A stretch of 64,000 nt of DNA from assembly GCF_010731635.1 (NCBI RefSeq), contig NZ_AP022583.1, forward strand, positions 3,658,001-3,722,000. The letters are read 5' to 3'. A program made the translations under genes and the position numbers. The stretch is from Mycobacterium noviomagense (lineage in GTDB: Bacteria; Actinomycetota; Actinomycetes; Mycobacteriales; Mycobacteriaceae). Positions 1-8,791 of this stretch are shown in pieces. The notes below the pieces were generated by a model, which did no database searches, was not told the origin of the DNA, and saw only the letters and a program-made list of their open reading frames with translations. Each line of letters begins with the position of its first letter. Positions within the stretch are counted from its first letter, which is position 1.

Positions 1-2736
1 CAGACCGGTGTGATCAACGAGCAACTCAACAGGGCCACCGGCGAATACGGGTTGGTGTTCGGTCCCGACCCGTCGTCGCACTCGCGGTGCACACTGGGCG
101 GAAACATCGGCAACAACTCGTGTGGGGTGCATTCGATCCAGTCGCACCTGTACGGACCGGGACCGCGTACGTCGGACAATACCCACGCCCTGGAAGTCAT
201 TACCTACGACGGCGCCCGGTTCTGGGTCGGTAACAACGAAGAGGAGCGGCTGGACGCGATCATCGCCGAGGGCGGCCGCAAAGGAGAAATCTATGCGGCG
301 CTTCGGGATCTGCGCGACGAGTATGCCGACGACATCCGCGGTGGGTTCCCCAGCGTCGATGAACTGCCGCGGCGGGTGTCGGGGTACAATCTCGATGAGC
401 TGCTTCCCGAGAAGGGTTTCAACGTCGCACGCGCGCTGGTCGGGACGGAAAGCACCTGCGCGGTGGCGCTAACCGCCACCGTGATGCTGACACCGGCGAT
501 GGCCCACCGCACCCTGGTCGTCATCCAGTACGACACGTTGGGCGAGGCGGGCGACGCGGTGCCGGACATCATGGCGTGGAAGCCGATCGGTCTGGAAGCG
601 GTCGACCACATGCTGGTGCACGACCAGGAGTTGACCGGCAGCAACGCCGCCGGACGAGCAGCGTTGCCGCGGCCCAAATCCACCGGCGCCTGGTTGTTCG
701 TGCAATTCGGATCCGATGAGCCTGGCGAATCATACGGGCGTGCAGGGGATTTCGTCGGCTGGCTGCGGAAGAAGAAGAAATACGACGACGACCGCATCGT
801 GTTGGCCCGCAGTAAACAAGACGGTGGGAACAGCGACGAGCTGTGGTCGATCCGCGAAGCGGGGTTGGGGTCGACCGCGTTCCCGAAAGACAGCGGTGAC
901 CACTGGCCGGGGTGGGAGGACTCCGCGGTGCCGCCGCACCGGGTTGGCGACTATGTGCGCGATCTGCAGAGGTTGTACGCCGACCACGGTCTACGGGGCG
1001 CCATGTACGGGCACCTGGGGGAGGGCTGCATCCACTCCCGGATCAACTTCGACTTGCGCCACCACGACGGGCTGGTGACGTATCGGCGGTTCATGGAAGC
1101 CGCCGGCGACCTGGTGGCGTCCTACGGCGGGTCGATGTCGGGCGAGCACGGTGACGGGCAGCAGCGCGCCGAGCTGCTCGGCAAGCAGTACGGCCCGCGG
1201 CTGCTGGAAGCGATGCGGCGGTTCAAGCTGATTTGGGATCCCGAGTGGAAGATGAACCCGGGCAAGGTCATCGACGCCTACCGGTTCGACGAGAACCTCA
1301 AGCTCGGCCCGAACTACAACCCGCCGCGCCCCAAGGTGAAGTTTGCTTACGAGGAGGACGACGGCGATTTTGCTCATGCGGCGCTGCGGTGCGTCGGTGT
1401 GGGCAAATGCCGGGTGCCGCAGGCTGAGATGACCATGTGCCCGAGTTATCAGGTGACTCGGGAGGAGAAGCACTCGACGCGCGGACGCGCGCGGCTGCTG
1501 TTCGAGATGCTGCGCGGCGAGGTGATCACCGACGGCTGGCAGTCGAATGAAGTGGCCGACGCGCTGGATCTGTGTCTGGCATGCAAAGGCTGCACCAGCG
1601 ATTGCCCGGTCAACGTCGACATCCCCACCTACAAGGCGGAATTCCTGTACCACCACTTCCGGTCACTGCGGCGGTGGCGTCCGCGTTACGCCTACGCGTT
1701 CGGGTTTATCGACCAGGCCGCGCGGCTTGCCAGCGCGATGCCCGAGCTGGCGAACTTCGCGACGCAGACGCCCGTGGTTTCCCGGATAGCGAAGGCGCTG
1801 GGCGGGATTGACCGACGCCGGCCGCTTCCGACGTTTGCCCCGATGACGCTGCAGCAATGGTTCGCCAACCGTCCGGTGGTCAATGCCGGTGGGCCGCGGG
1901 TGGTGCTTTTGCCCGACACGTTCAACAACCGGTTGCACACCGACGTCGGCGTCGCCTGCGTGGAGGCACTGGAGGCTGCCGGCTGGCAGGTCGTCATGCC
2001 GCAAGGGCATATCTGTTGCGGACGACCGCTCTACGACTACGGGTTCCTCGATGTCGCTGAGCGCTACCTGCACCATGTGATGTCGCGGCTGCGCAGCGAA
2101 ATCCGGGCCGGCACCCCGATTGTCGGGATGGAGCCCAGCTGTCTGGCCGTGTTCAAAGACGAGCTGGGCAAACTCCTGCCGCACGACGACGACGCGGATC
2201 GGCTGGCGCGCAACAGCTATCACTTCGCGGAGTTTCTGGACAAATTCGACGTCGAGCTTCCGTCGGCATCGGGTGCACGCGCTCTGCTGTGGGGTCACTG
2301 CCACCAACGTGCCACCGGTGGGGTCGATGCCGATCAGCAGATTTTGGAGCGGATGGGCGTTGACGTCGAACCGATCTCCGGTGGCTGCTGCGGGCTGGCC
2401 GGATCGTGGGGGTTCGAGGAGGGCAAGTACCAGCTGTCGTTAGACTGCGGTGAGCAGGCGCTGTTGCCGGCGATCCGGAAGAACCCCGACGCCGTGGTCG
2501 TGGCCAACGGATTCTCGTGCCAGACCCAGATCACCGACGCGGGTGCGGCGTCGCCACTGCATCTGGCTCAGGTAATGGCCATGGCACGCGAATCCGCGGA
2601 CATCCGTTCTGCCGGGCCGCCGAGCCGACCGGAACCCGAGACGCGCGTCCGCGCCACCCGAGTGGCGGTGCCAATCGCCGCAATTGGTGCTGCGGCGGCC
2701 GGTGCGTCATGGGCGCTGTGGTCAGCCCGGCGGTGA
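1..2736 (+). CDS. FAD-binding and (Fe-S)-binding dehydrogenase (D-lactate/2-hydroxyacid/glycolate oxidase type), 5' end outside window
   Basis: The reading frame is open from base 1, so the gene begins upstream of the window. The internal GTG at base 10 is not the start. What remains (about 911 residues) enters in the middle of the PCMH-type FAD-binding domain (SRCTLGGNIGNNSCG), followed by the FAD-oxidase C-terminal domain with the GEHGDGQQR signature. A ferredoxin-like module follows with two cysteine groups (CVGVGKCRVPQAEMTMCP and CLACKGCTSDCP), consistent with two [4Fe-4S] clusters. Two CCG-type domains come last (CCGRPLYDYG and GGCCGLAGSWGF). The C-terminus ends in a hydrophobic Ala/Gly stretch that may be a membrane anchor. 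This order is typical of fused GlcD/GlcF-like enzymes oxidising 2-hydroxyacids to 2-ketoacids and passing electrons to the respiratory chain. The substrate cannot be decided from sequence. Confidence 0.9.
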   Translation, partial: QTGVINEQLNRATGEYGLVFGPDPSSHSRCTLGGNIGNNSCGVHSIQSHLYGPGPRTSDNTHALEVITYDGARFWVGNNEEERLDAIIAEGGRKGEIYAALRDLRDEYADDIRGGFPSVDELPRRVSGYNLDELLPEKGFNVARALVGTESTCAVALTATVMLTPAMAHRTLVVIQYDTLGEAGDAVPDIMAWKPIGLEAVDHMLVHDQELTGSNAAGRAALPRPKSTGAWLFVQFGSDEPGESYGRAGDFVGWLRKKKKYDDDRIVLARSKQDGGNSDELWSIREAGLGSTAFPKDSGDHWPGWEDSAVPPHRVGDYVRDLQRLYADHGLRGAMYGHLGEGCIHSRINFDLRHHDGLVTYRRFMEAAGDLVASYGGSMSGEHGDGQQRAELLGKQYGPRLLEAMRRFKLIWDPEWKMNPGKVIDAYRFDENLKLGPNYNPPRPKVKFAYEEDDGDFAHAALRCVGVGKCRVPQAEMTMCPSYQVTREEKHSTRGRARLLFEMLRGEVITDGWQSNEVADALDLCLACKGCTSDCPVNVDIPTYKAEFLYHHFRSLRRWRPRYAYAFGFIDQAARLASAMPELANFATQTPVVSRIAKALGGIDRRRPLPTFAPMTLQQWFANRPVVNAGGPRVVLLPDTFNNRLHTDVGVACVEALEAAGWQVVMPQGHICCGRPLYDYGFLDVAERYLHHVMSRLRSEIRAGTPIVGMEPSCLAVFKDELGKLLPHDDDADRLARNSYHFAEFLDKFDVELPSASGARALLWGHCHQRATGGVDADQQILERMGVDVEPISGGCCGLAGSWGFEEGKYQLSLDCGEQALLPAIRKNPDAVVVANGFSCQTQITDAGAASPLHLAQVMAMARESADIRSAGPPSRPEPETRVRATRVAVPIAAIGAAAAGASWALWSARR

Positions 2737-2743
2737 CCGGACC

Positions 2744-4180
2744 TTAGAAGGGCGGTGGCTCGTTTGGGTCACCGAATGGTGCCGCTCGGGCGAGGCGGTC
2801 GGCGCGGTTTTGGTTGCGTTCGGTGGTGATTCGTTGTGATCGTTGCTGGGCGCGGGTGCGCCGTCTGGTGGGCATCATCGCCGTGCGCTCACCGCAGCGG
2901 TCGTTGACCGGTGGCGCCGGTTCGGGCAGCTCGCCGGTGGGCACGCTCAGCGCGGGAAACAGGATCGCGCTGCCCGGGCTGGTGACATAGGTGCGCCCAT
3001 CCGGAAGCGTCCAGATCAGCGTGCCGTCAGCCAACTGTTTGTCACGCCAGCCCCAAAAAGTCTTGAGCAAGTGATGCTTTCGGCATAGCGCCTTCAAATT
3101 CGAGGGATGCGTGGCGCCACCATCGGCATAGGGGATGGTGTGGTCGATGTCGCAATACACCGCCGGTTGACTACAACCCGGAGCACGACAGGTCAGATCG
3201 CGGCAGCGCACAAACTCTGCCAGCTTGGCCGAGGCCACATACCCCGGTTCCGGTGGGGCATCCAGCGGATGGACTACCGGGCACAACCGCGCCGATTTGG
3301 CCAACTCGGCAACCACCTCGGCCGGAATCAACCCGTCCGCACCGGCCATATACCCCGGCGTGGCCCCGGTACCGGCGACGGTGTCGTGCTGGGCCACCAC
3401 GTGAATCACCGTGGTGTGCGGCCGGCGAGCACCCCGGCTTTGGCTGCAGTCGGGATCCCCGCAGGTGCAGGCCAGCCGATCCGCACCGGCCACCAGCGCA
3501 TCGAGCGCATCGGCGCGCCGCTGCGCGCGGGTGCGCGGATCAGCCGCACACACCGTGGCCGCCAGCTCATCCAAACGCCGATCCAGCGCCCGCCCGGTGC
3601 TGGCGAACACATTGCCGTACACCTCGGCGATCCCGGACTGCAATTCCGACACATCCAGATAGCGGTCCTTGACTTCTTTTCTGGTGCGCCGCACCGCGTC
3701 CGGATCGTGGCGGGCCACAATGGCGTCCACCCGCATCGCCAGGCTGGAGCGGCTCAACGACGGCCAGCGCGGTGCCCGCGCCGCAATCTGCGCGTCGACC
3801 GCGGCCAGCGCCTTTTCGTCGGTGATCAGCGCGGTGCGATTGGCGATGGTGTTAAACATCGGGTAGTTGATGTCACCGGACGCCAAACACTCGCCCACCT
3901 TGGGCAAGCGTTCGCGCAGGATCAGCGCATCGGTCATATAGCCCGAGGCCGTCTTAGGCCCCACCCGCAGCGCCGCGGCCAACTCACGGGCAATCTCATC
4001 CCACAAATCCGCCGCCCACTCGGGCTGCTCGCCATACTGGCGATCCCGCAACGCAATCAGGTCCGCCACCGCATTCAACCGGCGGCCAGTGGCCTGGGCC
4101 TCACTGCGCGCCGCCGCACACACCTCATCCATCAACGCCACCGACTCCGCCGTCGCCGACAACACCATGGGTTCGAACAT
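2744..4180 (-). CDS. DUF222/HNH endonuclease-domain protein of the mycobacterial 13E12 repeat family
   Basis: The protein is about 478 aa if translation starts at the ATG at 4180 (MFEPMVLSATAES). A longer reading frame with an upstream GTG at 4219 exists but looks less natural. The N-terminal two thirds is the helical DUF222 domain. The C-terminal part has an HNH motif (CRDLTCRAPGCSQPAVYCDIDHTIPYADGG, then CRKHH), which binds metal and nucleic acid in this superfamily. A charged, Arg-rich tail follows. Such 13E12 proteins occur in many copies in mycobacterial genomes, which makes them recombination hot spots. Whether they cut DNA in vivo is not established. It converges tail to tail with the FAD/Fe-S gene, 7 bp away. 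Confidence 0.85.
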   Translation of the reverse strand: MFEPMVLSATAESVALMDEVCAAARSEAQATGRRLNAVADLIALRDRQYGEQPEWAADLWDEIARELAAALRVGPKTASGYMTDALILRERLPKVGECLASGDINYPMFNTIANRTALITDEKALAAVDAQIAARAPRWPSLSRSSLAMRVDAIVARHDPDAVRRTRKEVKDRYLDVSELQSGIAEVYGNVFASTGRALDRRLDELAATVCAADPRTRAQRRADALDALVAGADRLACTCGDPDCSQSRGARRPHTTVIHVVAQHDTVAGTGATPGYMAGADGLIPAEVVAELAKSARLCPVVHPLDAPPEPGYVASAKLAEFVRCRDLTCRAPGCSQPAVYCDIDHTIPYADGGATHPSNLKALCRKHHLLKTFWGWRDKQLADGTLIWTLPDGRTYVTSPGSAILFPALSVPTGELPEPAPPVNDRCGERTAMMPTRRRTRAQQRSQRITTERNQNRADRLARAAPFGDPNEPPPF

Positions 4181-4293
4181 ACTTGCGATGGTAGTAGAAG
4201 GGGGGTGACACGCAACCACGCCGGAAGCCGTCGCTGGGGATCAAAGCGCAACTGTTGATAACACCCCTGAAAAGGGCATATGCCGCTTGCAGG

Positions 4294-5337
4294 TCACTGC
4301 TGCAAGTGGCGGCGCCCCCAATCAGATGCTGCCAGCGCACCTGCCGCCAGCGCCCCGCCCACCAATGACAATCGATGCCGGACTGCCCAGAACTGCGGAC
4401 TGTGGCCGTGTGCTTGGTCATCGAAGACACCGTGGGCCCCGAAGTCGCGACCGCCCGGGCCGTCAAGTGGCTCCCACAGATTGGCCGGCCGGCCAGAACT
4501 GATCGGCTGATCGGTCTGCTGGGAGCTGTAACCGTTGCGGGCGAGGTAGCGGTCGAGCAGCGCCGGCGCGACCCGCTGACCTGAGATCGTGGCAACGGTG
4601 CTGGCTCCGACCCAATACTGCTTGCGGCGCGGATGGTCCAGGGCATGGATGACGCCGCGGGCCGCGACTTCCGGTTGGTAGATCGGCGGCACCGGCTGCG
4701 GATGCTTGCCCAGCCGCGACAGCACCCAGGAGAACTGCGGGGTGTTGACCGCCGGCATCTGTACCACGGTCACCCGAACCTTGCTGCCGTCGTGCAACAG
4801 CTCGGTACGCAGCGATTCGGTGAACCCGTTGACCGCATGCTTAGCGCCGCAGTACGCCGACTGCAGCGGAATCGCGCGATTACCCAGCGCCGAACCCACC
4901 TGCACGATCACTCCGGAATCTCGCGGCAGCATCCGCTTCAGCGCGGCCATCGTGCCATAGACGAAGCCGAGGTAGGTCACCTCGGTGACTCTGCGGAATT
5001 CGTCCGGCTCAATCTGTGCGAACGGCGCGAACACCGACGTGAACGCGACATTGATCCATGCGTCGATCGGGCCGAATCGCTCCTCGACACGGTTGGCCGC
5101 CTCGTCGACCGCCCCGTAGTCGGATACGTCGGTCGGGATTGTGAGGGCCTCACCGCCGGCTTCCTTGACTTCGGCGGCTGCCGCCTCCAGTCCCTTTTCG
5201 CCGCGCGCCAACAGACCGACATGGGCGCCGCGCTGGCCCAATAGTTGCGCAGTCGCACGGCCGATGCCGGCGCTCGCTCCGGTGACCACGACGACCTGTC
5301 CGCTTTTGGTGCGTCGTCGAATTAAGTTGAATGCCAT
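4294..5337 (-). CDS. Short-chain dehydrogenase/reductase (SDR)
   Basis: The protein has 347 aa starting at the ATG at 5337 (MAFNLIRRRTKSG), with GAGG about 8 nt upstream. Residues 13-200 form a Rossmann fold with TGASAGIG for NAD(P) binding and a YCGAK catalytic Tyr-x-x-x-Lys. The region after about residue 250 is an extension ending in a short Ala/Gly-rich hydrophobic segment that could be membrane associated. It is divergent from an ArsR regulator, with a large inverted repeat between them, so regulation by that repressor is likely. The substrate is not evident. Confidence 0.85.
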   Translation of the reverse strand: MAFNLIRRRTKSGQVVVVTGASAGIGRATAQLLGQRGAHVGLLARGEKGLEAAAAEVKEAGGEALTIPTDVSDYGAVDEAANRVEERFGPIDAWINVAFTSVFAPFAQIEPDEFRRVTEVTYLGFVYGTMAALKRMLPRDSGVIVQVGSALGNRAIPLQSAYCGAKHAVNGFTESLRTELLHDGSKVRVTVVQMPAVNTPQFSWVLSRLGKHPQPVPPIYQPEVAARGVIHALDHPRRKQYWVGASTVATISGQRVAPALLDRYLARNGYSSQQTDQPISSGRPANLWEPLDGPGGRDFGAHGVFDDQAHGHSPQFWAVRHRLSLVGGALAAGALAASDWGRRHLQQ

Positions 5338-5396
5338 GGCGTTGCCTCTACCCCGGCACCAGACTCGTAAACATCGCCGCAAACTCAGTAAGCAGC

Positions 5397-5428
5397 GACG
5401 AACGGTTGACTCAGGCTAACCGTTCGTC
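5397..5428. promoter_or_regulatory. Perfect 11-bp inverted repeat, candidate ArsR operator
   Basis: The left arm GACGAACGGTT (5397-5407) and right arm AACCGTTCGTC (5418-5428) are exact reverse complements separated by 10 bp. The repeat lies in the gap between the divergent SDR (start 5337) and ArsR (start 5442) genes. A TTGACT (5406-5411) and a CATACT (5429-5434) with a 17-bp spacer overlap it, so a bound repressor would cover the arsR promoter. Predicted from sequence only. Confidence 0.7.
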
Positions 5429-5441
5429 CATACTTACCGAT

Positions 5442-5813
5442 GTGGCTGCTTCGGTCGACGCCGTGCTGGATGCTCTGGGAGACCCCACTCGGCGCGCCAT
5501 CCTGGAGAAGCTGACCGCCGGTCCGATCGCGGTGGGAGTGCTGGCCGACCAGCTGCCGGTGTCTCGGCCTGCGGTTTCACAGCATCTGCGGGTGCTCAAA
5601 AACGCCGATCTGGTCGTCGAATCGGTCGCCGGCACCCGACGGCTGTATCGCATCAACCACTCCGGGTTGAAGGCTGTGCGCGACTACCTCGACAGGTTCT
5701 GGGAGTCCGCGTTGGACAACTTCGCCATTCTTGCCGCCGCCGAAGCGGAGGCCGACAACCGCAAGCGATCGGCCTCCAAGAAGGCCGACAAGGGCCGCCC
5801 TGCCAAGAAGTGA
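5442..5813 (+). CDS. ArsR-family winged-helix transcriptional regulator
   Basis: The protein has 123 aa with the chosen GTG start at 5442 (VAASVDAVLDALGDPTRRAIL). The frame is open further upstream, but that part would run through the operator and does not resemble the family. DPTRRAILEKL and the helix-turn-helix (VLADQLPVSRPAVSQHLRVLKNADLV) are classical for ArsR. There is no obvious metal-binding Cys motif, so this is more likely the ArsR subtype paired with SRPBCC proteins than a metal sensor. The C-terminus is Lys-rich. The start lies about 8 nt after a possible -10 (CATACT), so the mRNA could be leaderless. It heads an operon with the next two genes. Confidence 0.88.
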   Translation: MAASVDAVLDALGDPTRRAILEKLTAGPIAVGVLADQLPVSRPAVSQHLRVLKNADLVVESVAGTRRLYRINHSGLKAVRDYLDRFWESALDNFAILAAAEAEADNRKRSASKKADKGRPAKK

Positions 5814-5822
5814 GGAGCACTG

Positions 5823-6260
5823 ATGGGTACTGAATCCGCTGCCGCCGTTGAAGTCGTCCGGTCGGTGAGTGTGCCACTGCCCCAAGCGCAGACGTTCGAG
5901 TTGTTCGCCGAGGTGGTGGTCGAACCCCGCAGCGGCGGGCGCTGGTTCGAGCGTGGTGTGGACGGCAGCGAATGCCTCTGGGGTCGGGTCGCAGCATGGG
6001 ATCCACCGCGAAAAGTGGTGCTGCTGTGGCAGATCGGCGCGGACTGGCAGTTCGACCCCAACTTCGAGACCGAGGTCGAGGTGACGTTCACCGATGACGG
6101 AGCGGGTCGCACCCGCGTGGATCTGCGGCACCGCAACCTCGAACGCTACGGTGACAGTGCTGAACAGATGCGCGCGATCTTCGACGATCCCAGCGGCTGG
6201 GCCGGTACCTTGGCTCGCTTCGCCGGGGTGGCAGCCGAGACCGCACACCGCAAATCATGA
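5823..6260 (+). CDS. SRPBCC/AHSA1-domain protein
   Basis: The protein has 145 aa. It begins with AAVEVVRSVSVPLPQAQTFELFAEVV and has the GGRWFERGVDGSECLWGRVAAWDPPRKVVLLWQI core of activator-of-Hsp90-like START/SRPBCC domains, a hydrophobic-ligand cavity fold. ArsR-SRPBCC gene pairs are common in actinobacteria, where the SRPBCC protein is thought to be controlled by the upstream repressor. It lies 9 bp after arsR and overlaps the next gene by ATGA, so the three are probably co-translated. The ligand is unknown. Confidence 0.82.
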   Translation: MGTESAAAVEVVRSVSVPLPQAQTFELFAEVVVEPRSGGRWFERGVDGSECLWGRVAAWDPPRKVVLLWQIGADWQFDPNFETEVEVTFTDDGAGRTRVDLRHRNLERYGDSAEQMRAIFDDPSGWAGTLARFAGVAAETAHRKS

Positions 6261-6892
6261 CGCAGGACTCGGCCACCATGCAGATGGCCTGCGAGGAGCG
6301 GGCAGACTTCGCCGACCTGCTCGCCGGACTATCCCCGCAGCAGTGGGAGCATCCAAGCTTATGTGAGCGCTGGCGCGTCAAAGACGTTGTGGCCCATGTG
6401 CTTAGCTATGACGAGCTGAGCCGTGGAAAGCTGGTGTGGCGCTTCGTCAAAGGCGGATTATGGCCGAGCCGCATCAATGCGATCGGCGTCGCCGAGTGCG
6501 CCACCCGCTCGCCCGAACAGCTCACAGAACTGATGCGGGCATGTATCCCGCCGCGCGGTCTCCCGTCGGGTTTCGGCGGCATGATCGCGCTGACCGACGG
6601 GATGGTTCATCAGCAAGACATCCGCCGACCGCTCGGGATTCCCCGCACTATTCCGCCGCAGCGGCTGCGCACCGTGCTCAATTTCGCGCTGAAATCCCCA
6701 GCCCTACGTGGTGCTCGCCGCACCCGCGGTGTGCGGATGGTCGCCACCGACCTCGACTGGGCCTACGGCAGCGGCCCCGAGGTCAGCGGACCCGCAGAAG
6801 CGCTGCTGATGGCGATGGCCGCACGACCGGACGCACTGAACCAGCTGTCTGGGCCCGGCAAAGATGTTCTGGCCCAACGCATCTGCGGTTAG
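6257..6892 (+). CDS. Maleylpyruvate isomerase-fold / TIGR03083-type (DinB-like) protein
   Basis: The protein has 211 aa. The N-terminus has the helical-bundle pattern of the mycothiol-dependent maleylpyruvate isomerase N-terminal domain family (ERADFADLLAGLSPQQWEHPSLCERWRVKDVVAHVLSYD). The conserved H of VVAHV and the later H of GMVHQQDIRRPLG fit the metal-binding positions of DinB-like folds. It overlaps the SRPBCC gene by 4 bp and is the last gene of the ArsR operon. Enzymes of this fold often use mycothiol as a cofactor or detoxify by S-transfer. The actual reaction is not known. Confidence 0.75.
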   Translation: MTQDSATMQMACEERADFADLLAGLSPQQWEHPSLCERWRVKDVVAHVLSYDELSRGKLVWRFVKGGLWPSRINAIGVAECATRSPEQLTELMRACIPPRGLPSGFGGMIALTDGMVHQQDIRRPLGIPRTIPPQRLRTVLNFALKSPALRGARRTRGVRMVATDLDWAYGSGPEVSGPAEALLMAMAARPDALNQLSGPGKDVLAQRICG

Positions 6893-7339
6893 TTACTCGG
6901 GGACGGCAACCGCCGACAAGGCAGCATCCACACTTTGGTCGACAGGCAGCAGACCGGTCAGCCCGCAGGCCGCGACGGTACGTGCGACGACCGGCTGCAG
7001 GCTGACCAGGCGCAGCTCGACACCGCGACCGCGGCACCGCCTCGCCTGCTCGGCCAGCACCGAGAAGGCGCAGCAGCCAATGAAATCCAGGCCGTTGGTG
7101 TCAACGACGAGCGGTCCCGGTGGGCTGACCGCAGCGGCCGCCTCGTCCAATAACCGCCGCCAGGTGTTCTCGTTGCATGCGTCGACCTCACCGCCGGCGT
7201 AGACCATCACCGCCGAGCCGCTGCGCTGGGTGGTCGCCCGCAGTGTGCTGCGGGCGTCGCCCAACTCTGCGACCAGACGCGTGCTCAGCGTCAGATGGTT
7301 CAGGCTGCTAGGAAGGAATTCTGCCGCGGAGACATTCAT
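6893..7339 (-). CDS. STAS-domain protein, anti-sigma factor antagonist-like
   Basis: The protein has 148 aa with ATG at 7339 and a GGAG 6 nt upstream. The core (VYAGGEVDACNENTWRRLLDEAA, then GPLVVDTNGLDFIGCCAFSVLAEQARRC) matches the SpoIIAA-type STAS fold. The usual phosphorylated Ser of the DxSxLxFID motif is replaced here by DTNGLDFIGC, so the site is altered. It would act in partner-switching regulation or as a small-ligand sensor. It converges with the DinB-fold gene and is divergent from a TetR regulator. Confidence 0.75.
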   Translation of the reverse strand: MNVSAAEFLPSSLNHLTLSTRLVAELGDARSTLRATTQRSGSAVMVYAGGEVDACNENTWRRLLDEAAAAVSPPGPLVVDTNGLDFIGCCAFSVLAEQARRCRGRGVELRLVSLQPVVARTVAACGLTGLLPVDQSVDAALSAVAVPE

Positions 7340-7441
7340 CGTGGACTCCTAATCGTCTGGCGCTTGAGCGCCGGCGATGGATGTCCGTCCTACTCGTCTT
7401 AAGACAGACTGTGAAACTTTGCAGGTTTCTTTTCTATAACG

Positions 7442-7459
7442 AGACAGGTCGGTCTGTCT
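7442..7459. promoter_or_regulatory. Candidate TetR operator
   Basis: AGACAGGTCGGTCTGTCT is a near-perfect 18-bp palindrome 33 bp upstream of the TetR start codon at 7493. A second palindrome, GTCTTAAGAC (7396-7405), and the half-site AGACAGACT (7402-7410) lie in the same gap between the STAS and TetR genes. Autoregulation of the TetR gene and perhaps of the STAS gene is the simplest reading. Confidence 0.6.
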
Positions 7460-7492
7460 ATAGAGGGGGGGTAAGAGTATGGTAAGGCAGCT

Positions 7493-8095
7493 ATGACGAG
7501 CGCAGATGTCGCATCGATTGCGACGGCGTCCGCTCGGGAACGCATCTTGAGCACGGCGTACGACCTATTCACCCGGCGCGGTATACGCGGGGTGGGGACC
7601 GACGAGGTCGTCGAGCGGGCGGGTGTTGCCAAAGCTACGCTCTACCGTCATTTCCCCAGCAAGGACGACCTTGTGCTGGCGGTGCTCGAACGCCGCGAGC
7701 AACTGTGGACCCTCGGTTTGGTCGAGAGCCAGTCGCGGCTGCGCGGCAACACCCCCGAAGAACAATTACTGGCGATTTTCGACGTCTTCCACGACTGGTT
7801 TGCCAAGCGCGACGGCTTCGAGGGTTGCTCGTTCATCAACGTCTTGCTCGAGATGGGTGCCGATCATCCGGCCGGGCAGGCCTGTGTCGCCTACCTGGAC
7901 AACATTCGAGACATTGTCCGTCAGCGCGCTCAGGCGGCCGGGTTGCGCGACGTCGAGGACTTTGCGCGCTCGTGGCACATCTTGATGAAGGGCTCGATCA
8001 TCTCTGCTGCCGAAGGCGATGTGGAAGCGGCGCAGCGGGCAAAAGCCATGGCGCGCATGCTCATTGAGCGCCACCGACCTCCGGTCAGCCAGTAG
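7493..8095 (+). CDS. TetR-family transcriptional regulator
   Basis: The protein has 200 aa. Residues 13-60 form the TetR DNA-binding domain (ARERILSTAYDLFTRRGIRGVGTDEVVERAGVAKATLYRHFPSKDDLVLAVLERR). The remainder is the helical ligand-binding and dimerisation domain. It probably represses itself through the palindrome just upstream. The neighbouring genes (STAS divergent, DedA convergent with an 11-bp overlap of the 3' ends) do not reveal the inducer. Confidence 0.9.
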   Translation: MTSADVASIATASARERILSTAYDLFTRRGIRGVGTDEVVERAGVAKATLYRHFPSKDDLVLAVLERREQLWTLGLVESQSRLRGNTPEEQLLAIFDVFHDWFAKRDGFEGCSFINVLLEMGADHPAGQACVAYLDNIRDIVRQRAQAAGLRDVEDFARSWHILMKGSIISAAEGDVEAAQRAKAMARMLIERHRPPVSQ

Positions 8096-8741
8096 CACTG
8101 CCGGACTTGGCGGCGTGCTCGGCTTCGAGTTCGGCGATGGCGCGGGAGGTGCGTTCCCGCAGCAAGGCCGCAGCGATGGCGCCGGCCACCACGGCGACTA
8201 CCAGGGCGATCCAGGAAAAGCGGGTTAGCCAGCGCTCGGCGGCGACCCCGGCGAAGTAGATCAGCGCGGTGGTCCCGCCCGCCCAGCAGATGGCGCCGGA
8301 TACGTTGGCCACCAGAAACCGCCGATAGCGCATCTTCAGTGCGCCCGCCAGCGGGCCGGCGAAGATCCGCAGCAGTGCGATGAACCGCCCGAAAAACACC
8401 GCTCGCGCGCCCCAGCGGTCGAACAGCCGCTCGGCGAAGGCGACGTGCCCGGGACCGAAGTGCTTGGGGAAACGTCGCCCCAACCAGTCGAAAAGCGGCA
8501 TCCCGAGCCGACGGCCAACCGCGTAACCGATCGAGTCACCGACCGCCGCTCCGATCACCCCGGCGGCACCGACACCGACCGGGTTGACCGCCAGTTCGTG
8601 GTGCGACGACATCAGCGCCGCCGTGACCAGCACGATCTCACCGGGAAGTGGGACGCCCAGGCTTTCGACTCCCACCACGGCGCCCACCACGAGATAGACC
8701 GTCAGAGGCGGGATCGCCTGTAGCAGGGAGACGACGGTCAT
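8085..8741 (-). CDS. DedA-family integral membrane protein
   Basis: The protein has 218 aa. It shows the DedA/SNARE-associated domain: an N-terminal helix followed by VESLGVPLPGEIVLVTAALMSS, the IGAAVGDSIGYAVGRRLG motif, and the FFGRFIALLRIFAGPLAGALKMRYRRFLVANVSGAICWA signature. Four or five hydrophobic segments are visible. DedA proteins are thought to move lipid carriers across the inner membrane and support proton-motive-force homeostasis. The role in this organism is unknown. Confidence 0.88.
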   Translation of the reverse strand: MTVVSLLQAIPPLTVYLVVGAVVGVESLGVPLPGEIVLVTAALMSSHHELAVNPVGVGAAGVIGAAVGDSIGYAVGRRLGMPLFDWLGRRFPKHFGPGHVAFAERLFDRWGARAVFFGRFIALLRIFAGPLAGALKMRYRRFLVANVSGAICWAGGTTALIYFAGVAAERWLTRFSWIALVVAVVAGAIAAALLRERTSRAIAELEAEHAAKSGSATG

Positions 8742-8791
8742 GGCAACCAGGATGCCTGACCCGGCCGCAGAGCGCGCGCCGGGCCGCCGCG

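Noticed and set aside
2843..4258. Long plus-strand reading frames opposite the 13E12 gene
   Set aside because: They are antisense to a clear HNH/DUF222 protein and are Arg/His-rich translations typical of GC-rich antisense frames.
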